A DNA stretch of 64,000 bases from Antedon mediterranea. Lineage: Eukaryota > Echinodermata > Crinoidea > Comatulida > Antedonidae. This document shows, one piece after another, positions 61,124-64,000 of the stretch; within the stretch, counting starts at the first letter, position 1; each line of letters begins with the position of its first letter. The notes below the pieces were generated by a model that made no database searches, had not been told where the DNA came from, and saw only the letters and a program-made list of their open reading frames with translations. The stretch spans positions 8,620,001 through 8,684,000 of the forward strand of contig NC_092679.1 in assembly GCF_964355755.1 (NCBI RefSeq). Reading direction: 5' to 3'. A program made the position numbers and the translations under genes.

Positions 61124-64000
61124 GATTTGAAGCTATTCTAAGCACTTTGGTGTTTTTATGGAAACAATTTTTTTCGAAAATCACAAAATGGTCTAAAACG
61201 TCTCCAAATGCGATTTGAAGCTATTCTGTACACTTTGATGTTTTTATGTTAACAAGTTTTTTCGAAAATCACAAAATGGTCTAAAACGTCTACAAATGCG
61301 ATTTGAAGCTATTCTGTACACTTTGATGTTTTTATGTTAACAAGTTTTTTCAAAAATCACAAAATGGTCTAAAACGTTTCCAAATGCGATATTAAGCTAC
61401 TTTGTGCTCTTTGATGTTTTTGTGTGAAAAGTTTTATCGAAATGCTCAAAATGGTCTAAAATGTCTCCAAATGCGATTTGAAGCTAATCTTAGCACATTG
61501 GTGTTTTTATGTTAACAAGTTTTTTCGAAAATCACAAAATGGTCTAAAACGACACCAAATGCGATTTGAAGCTATTCTGTACACTTTGGTGTTTTTATGT
61601 TAACAAGTTTTTTCGAAAATCACAAAATGGTCTAAAACGTCTCCAAATGCGATTTGAAGCTATTCTGTACACTTTTGTGTTTTTATGTTAACAAGTTTTT
61701 TCGAAAATCACAAAATGGTCTAAAACGTCTACAAATGCGATTTGAAGCTATTCTGTACACTTTGCTGTTTTGTGTGAAAAATGTTTGTCGAAATCCTCAA
61801 AATGGTCAAAAACGTTTTTAAATACGATATTAAGCTATTTTGTGCTCTTTGATGTTTTTGTGTGAAAAGTTTTATCGAAATGCTCAAAATGGTCTAAAAC
61901 GGTTTCTAATGTGATTTTAAGCACCTTGATGTTTTTGTGGAACCAAGTTTTTTCGAAAATCACAAAATGGTCTAAAACGTCTCCAAATGTGATTTGAAGC
62001 TATTCTAAGCACTTTGGTGTTTTTATGTTAACAGTTTTTTCGAAAATCACAAAATGGTCTAAAACGTCTCCAAATGCGATTTGAAGCTATTCTGTACACT
62101 TTGATGTTTTTATGGTAACAAGTTTTTTAGAAAATCACAAAATGGTCTAAAACATCTCCAAATGCGATTTAAAGCTATTTTAAGCACTTTTGTGTTTTTG
62201 TGTAACCAAGTTTTTTCGAAAATCACAAAAGGGTCTAAAATGTCTCTAAATGCGATTTGAAGCTACTCTAAGCACTTTGGTGTTTTTATGTTAACAAGTT
62301 TTTTCGAAAATCACAAAATGGTCTAAAATGACTCCAAATGCGATTTGAAGCTATTCTGTACACTTTGCTGTTTTGTGTGAAAAATGTTTGTCGAAATCCT
62401 CAAAATGGTCAAAAACGTTTTTAAATACGATATTAAGCTATTTTGTGCTCTTTGATGTTTTTGTGTGAAAAGTTTTATCGAAATACTCAAAATGGTCTAA
62501 AACGGTTTCTAATGTGATTTTAAGCACTTTGATGTTTTTATGGAAACAATTTTTTTCGAAAATCACAAAATGGTCTAAAACGTCTCCAATAGCGATTTGA
62601 AGCTTTTCTGTACACTTTGGTGTTTTTATGTTAACAAGTTTTTTTCGAAAATCACAAAAATGGTCTAAAACGTCTCCAAATGCGATTTGAAGCTATTCTG
62701 TACAATTTGATGTTTTTATGTTAACAAGTTTTTTAGAAAATCACAAAATGGTCTAAAATGTCTCGAAATGCGATTTGAAGCTATTCTAAGCACTTTGGTG
62801 TTTTTATGTTAACAAGTTTTTTCGAAAATCACAAAATGGTCTAAAACGTCTCCAAATGCGATTTGAAGCTATTCTAAGCACTTTGGTGTTTTTATGTTAA
62901 CAAGTTTTTTTCGAAAATCACAAAATGGTCTAAAACGTCTCCAAATGCGATTTGAAGCTATTTTAAGCACTTTGGTGCTTTTGTGTAACCAAGTTTTTTC
63001 GAAAATCACGAAATGGTCTAAAACGTCTCCAAATGCGATTTGAAGCTATTCTAAGCACTTTGGTGTTTTTACGTTAACAAGTTTTTTCGAAAATCACAAA
63101 ATGGTCTAAAACGTCTCCAAATGCGATTTGAAGCTATTCTAAGCACTTTGGTGTTTTTATGTTAACAAGTTTTTTTGAAAATCACAAAATGGTCTAAAAC
63201 GTCTCCAAATGCGATTTGAAGCTATTTAAAGCACTTTGGTGTTTTTGTGTTAACAAGTTTTTTCGAAAATCACAAAAGGGTCTAAAATGTCTAAACATGC
63301 GATTTGAAGCTATTCTAAGCACTTTGGTGTTTTTATGTTAACAAGTTTTTTCGAAAATCACAAAATGGTCTAAAACGTCTCCAAATGCGATTTAAAGCTA
63401 TTTTAAGCACTTTTGTGTTTTTGTGTAACCAAGTTTTTTCGAAAATCACAAAAGGGTCTAAAATGTCTGTAAATGCGATTTGAAGCTATTTAAAGCACTT
63501 TGGTGTTTTTAGGTTAACAAGTTTTTTCGAAAATCACAAAATGGTCTAAAACGTCTAAAAATGCGATTTGAAGCTATTCTAAGCACTTTTGTGTTTTTAT
63601 GTAACCAAGTTTTTTCGAAAATCACAAAAGGGTCTAAAATGTCTCTAAATGCGATTTGAAGCTACTCTAAGCACTTTGGTGTTTTTATGTTAACAAGTTT
63701 TTTCGAAAATCACAAAATGGTCTAAAATGACTCCAAATGCGATTTGAAGCTATTCTGTACACTTTGCTGTTTTGTGTGAAAAATGTTTGTCGAAATCCTC
63801 AAAATGGTCAAAAACGTTTTTAAATACGATATTAAGCTATTTTGTGCTCTTTGATGTTTTTGTGTGAAAAGTTTTATCGAAATACTCAAAATGGTCTAAA
63901 ACGGTTTCTAATGTGATTTTAAGCACTTTGATGTTTTTATGGAAACAATTTTTTTCGAAAATCACAAAATGGTCTAAAACGTCTCCAATAGCGATTTGAA
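61124..64000. repeat. Satellite B, block 5 (continues past the window)
   Basis: 88-bp monomers to the window edge. Part of it (about 62740-63500) follows the same variant order as 51180-51830, including TTTTTACGTTAACAAG at about 51505 and 63065. A ~1.4-kb internal duplication links about 62241 with about 63640. Confidence 0.95.

Noticed and set aside
26121-64000. CRISPR-like array
   Set aside because: The 88-bp units are contiguous satellite monomers without unique spacers, in an animal genome.
26121-64000. CENP-B box in satellite B
   Set aside because: TTTCGAAAATCACAAAA resembles the first half of the CENP-B box but lacks the required CGGG part.

Overview
The window looks like constitutive heterochromatin from an animal nuclear genome. 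It is AT-rich and consists almost entirely of two unrelated tandem satellites with a few transposable elements nested in the second. I see no host protein-coding gene. The element set (a tyrosine-recombinase retrotransposon with an SGNH hydrolase ORF, an L2-type LINE, a second LINE, and a PIF/Harbinger-type MITE) and the recurrent word TAGGCCTA outside the satellites suggest a marine invertebrate, possibly an echinoderm or another invertebrate deuterostome. That taxonomic guess is weak.

Region 1 (1-25372) is satellite A: about 90 copies of a roughly 260-bp unit, interrupted at 11661-12327 by a non-satellite segment with its own pair of direct repeats. Read on the minus strand, most units hold in order a TATAAATA box, a tRNA-like A box, a B box about 33 nt further on, and a T-run about 8-10 nt after that. 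This is the layout of a compact RNA polymerase III gene. Units are grouped in higher-order repeats (about 2.42 kb and about 1.04 kb). The stretch 5479-10129 is a large palindrome with arms of about 2.1 kb.

Region 2 (25373-26120) is about 750 bp of apparently single-copy AT-rich sequence. Region 3 (26121-64000) is satellite B, an 88-bp monomer present roughly 290 times, with a recurring ordered group of divergent monomers and a 2.5-3.3 kb higher-order repeat at about 41.2-50 kb.

Four elements sit in satellite B. (i) 31413-36504 is a Ngaro-like YR retrotransposon. It has split direct repeats in the order A1-ORFs-B1-A2-B2-A3-B3, an SGNH hydrolase, a Gag-like protein with a CCCH finger and a tyrosine recombinase. 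It has no reverse transcriptase and no target-site duplication. Both the hydrolase and the recombinase are interrupted by TAG just before their last catalytic motif. (ii) 37799-38700 is a PIF/Harbinger-type MITE with a TAA target duplication. (iii) 53724-56913 is a LINE on the plus strand with endonuclease and reverse transcriptase in one frame broken by two stops. (iv) 57899 to about 61123 is an L2-like LINE on the minus strand with a stop and frameshifts. All are decayed and none looks autonomous.

The observations most worth following are the tandem Pol III-like cassettes of satellite A, the palindrome, the RT-less gag/YR structure with clean TSD-free insertion, and three related hairpins between the hydrolase and gag ORFs.
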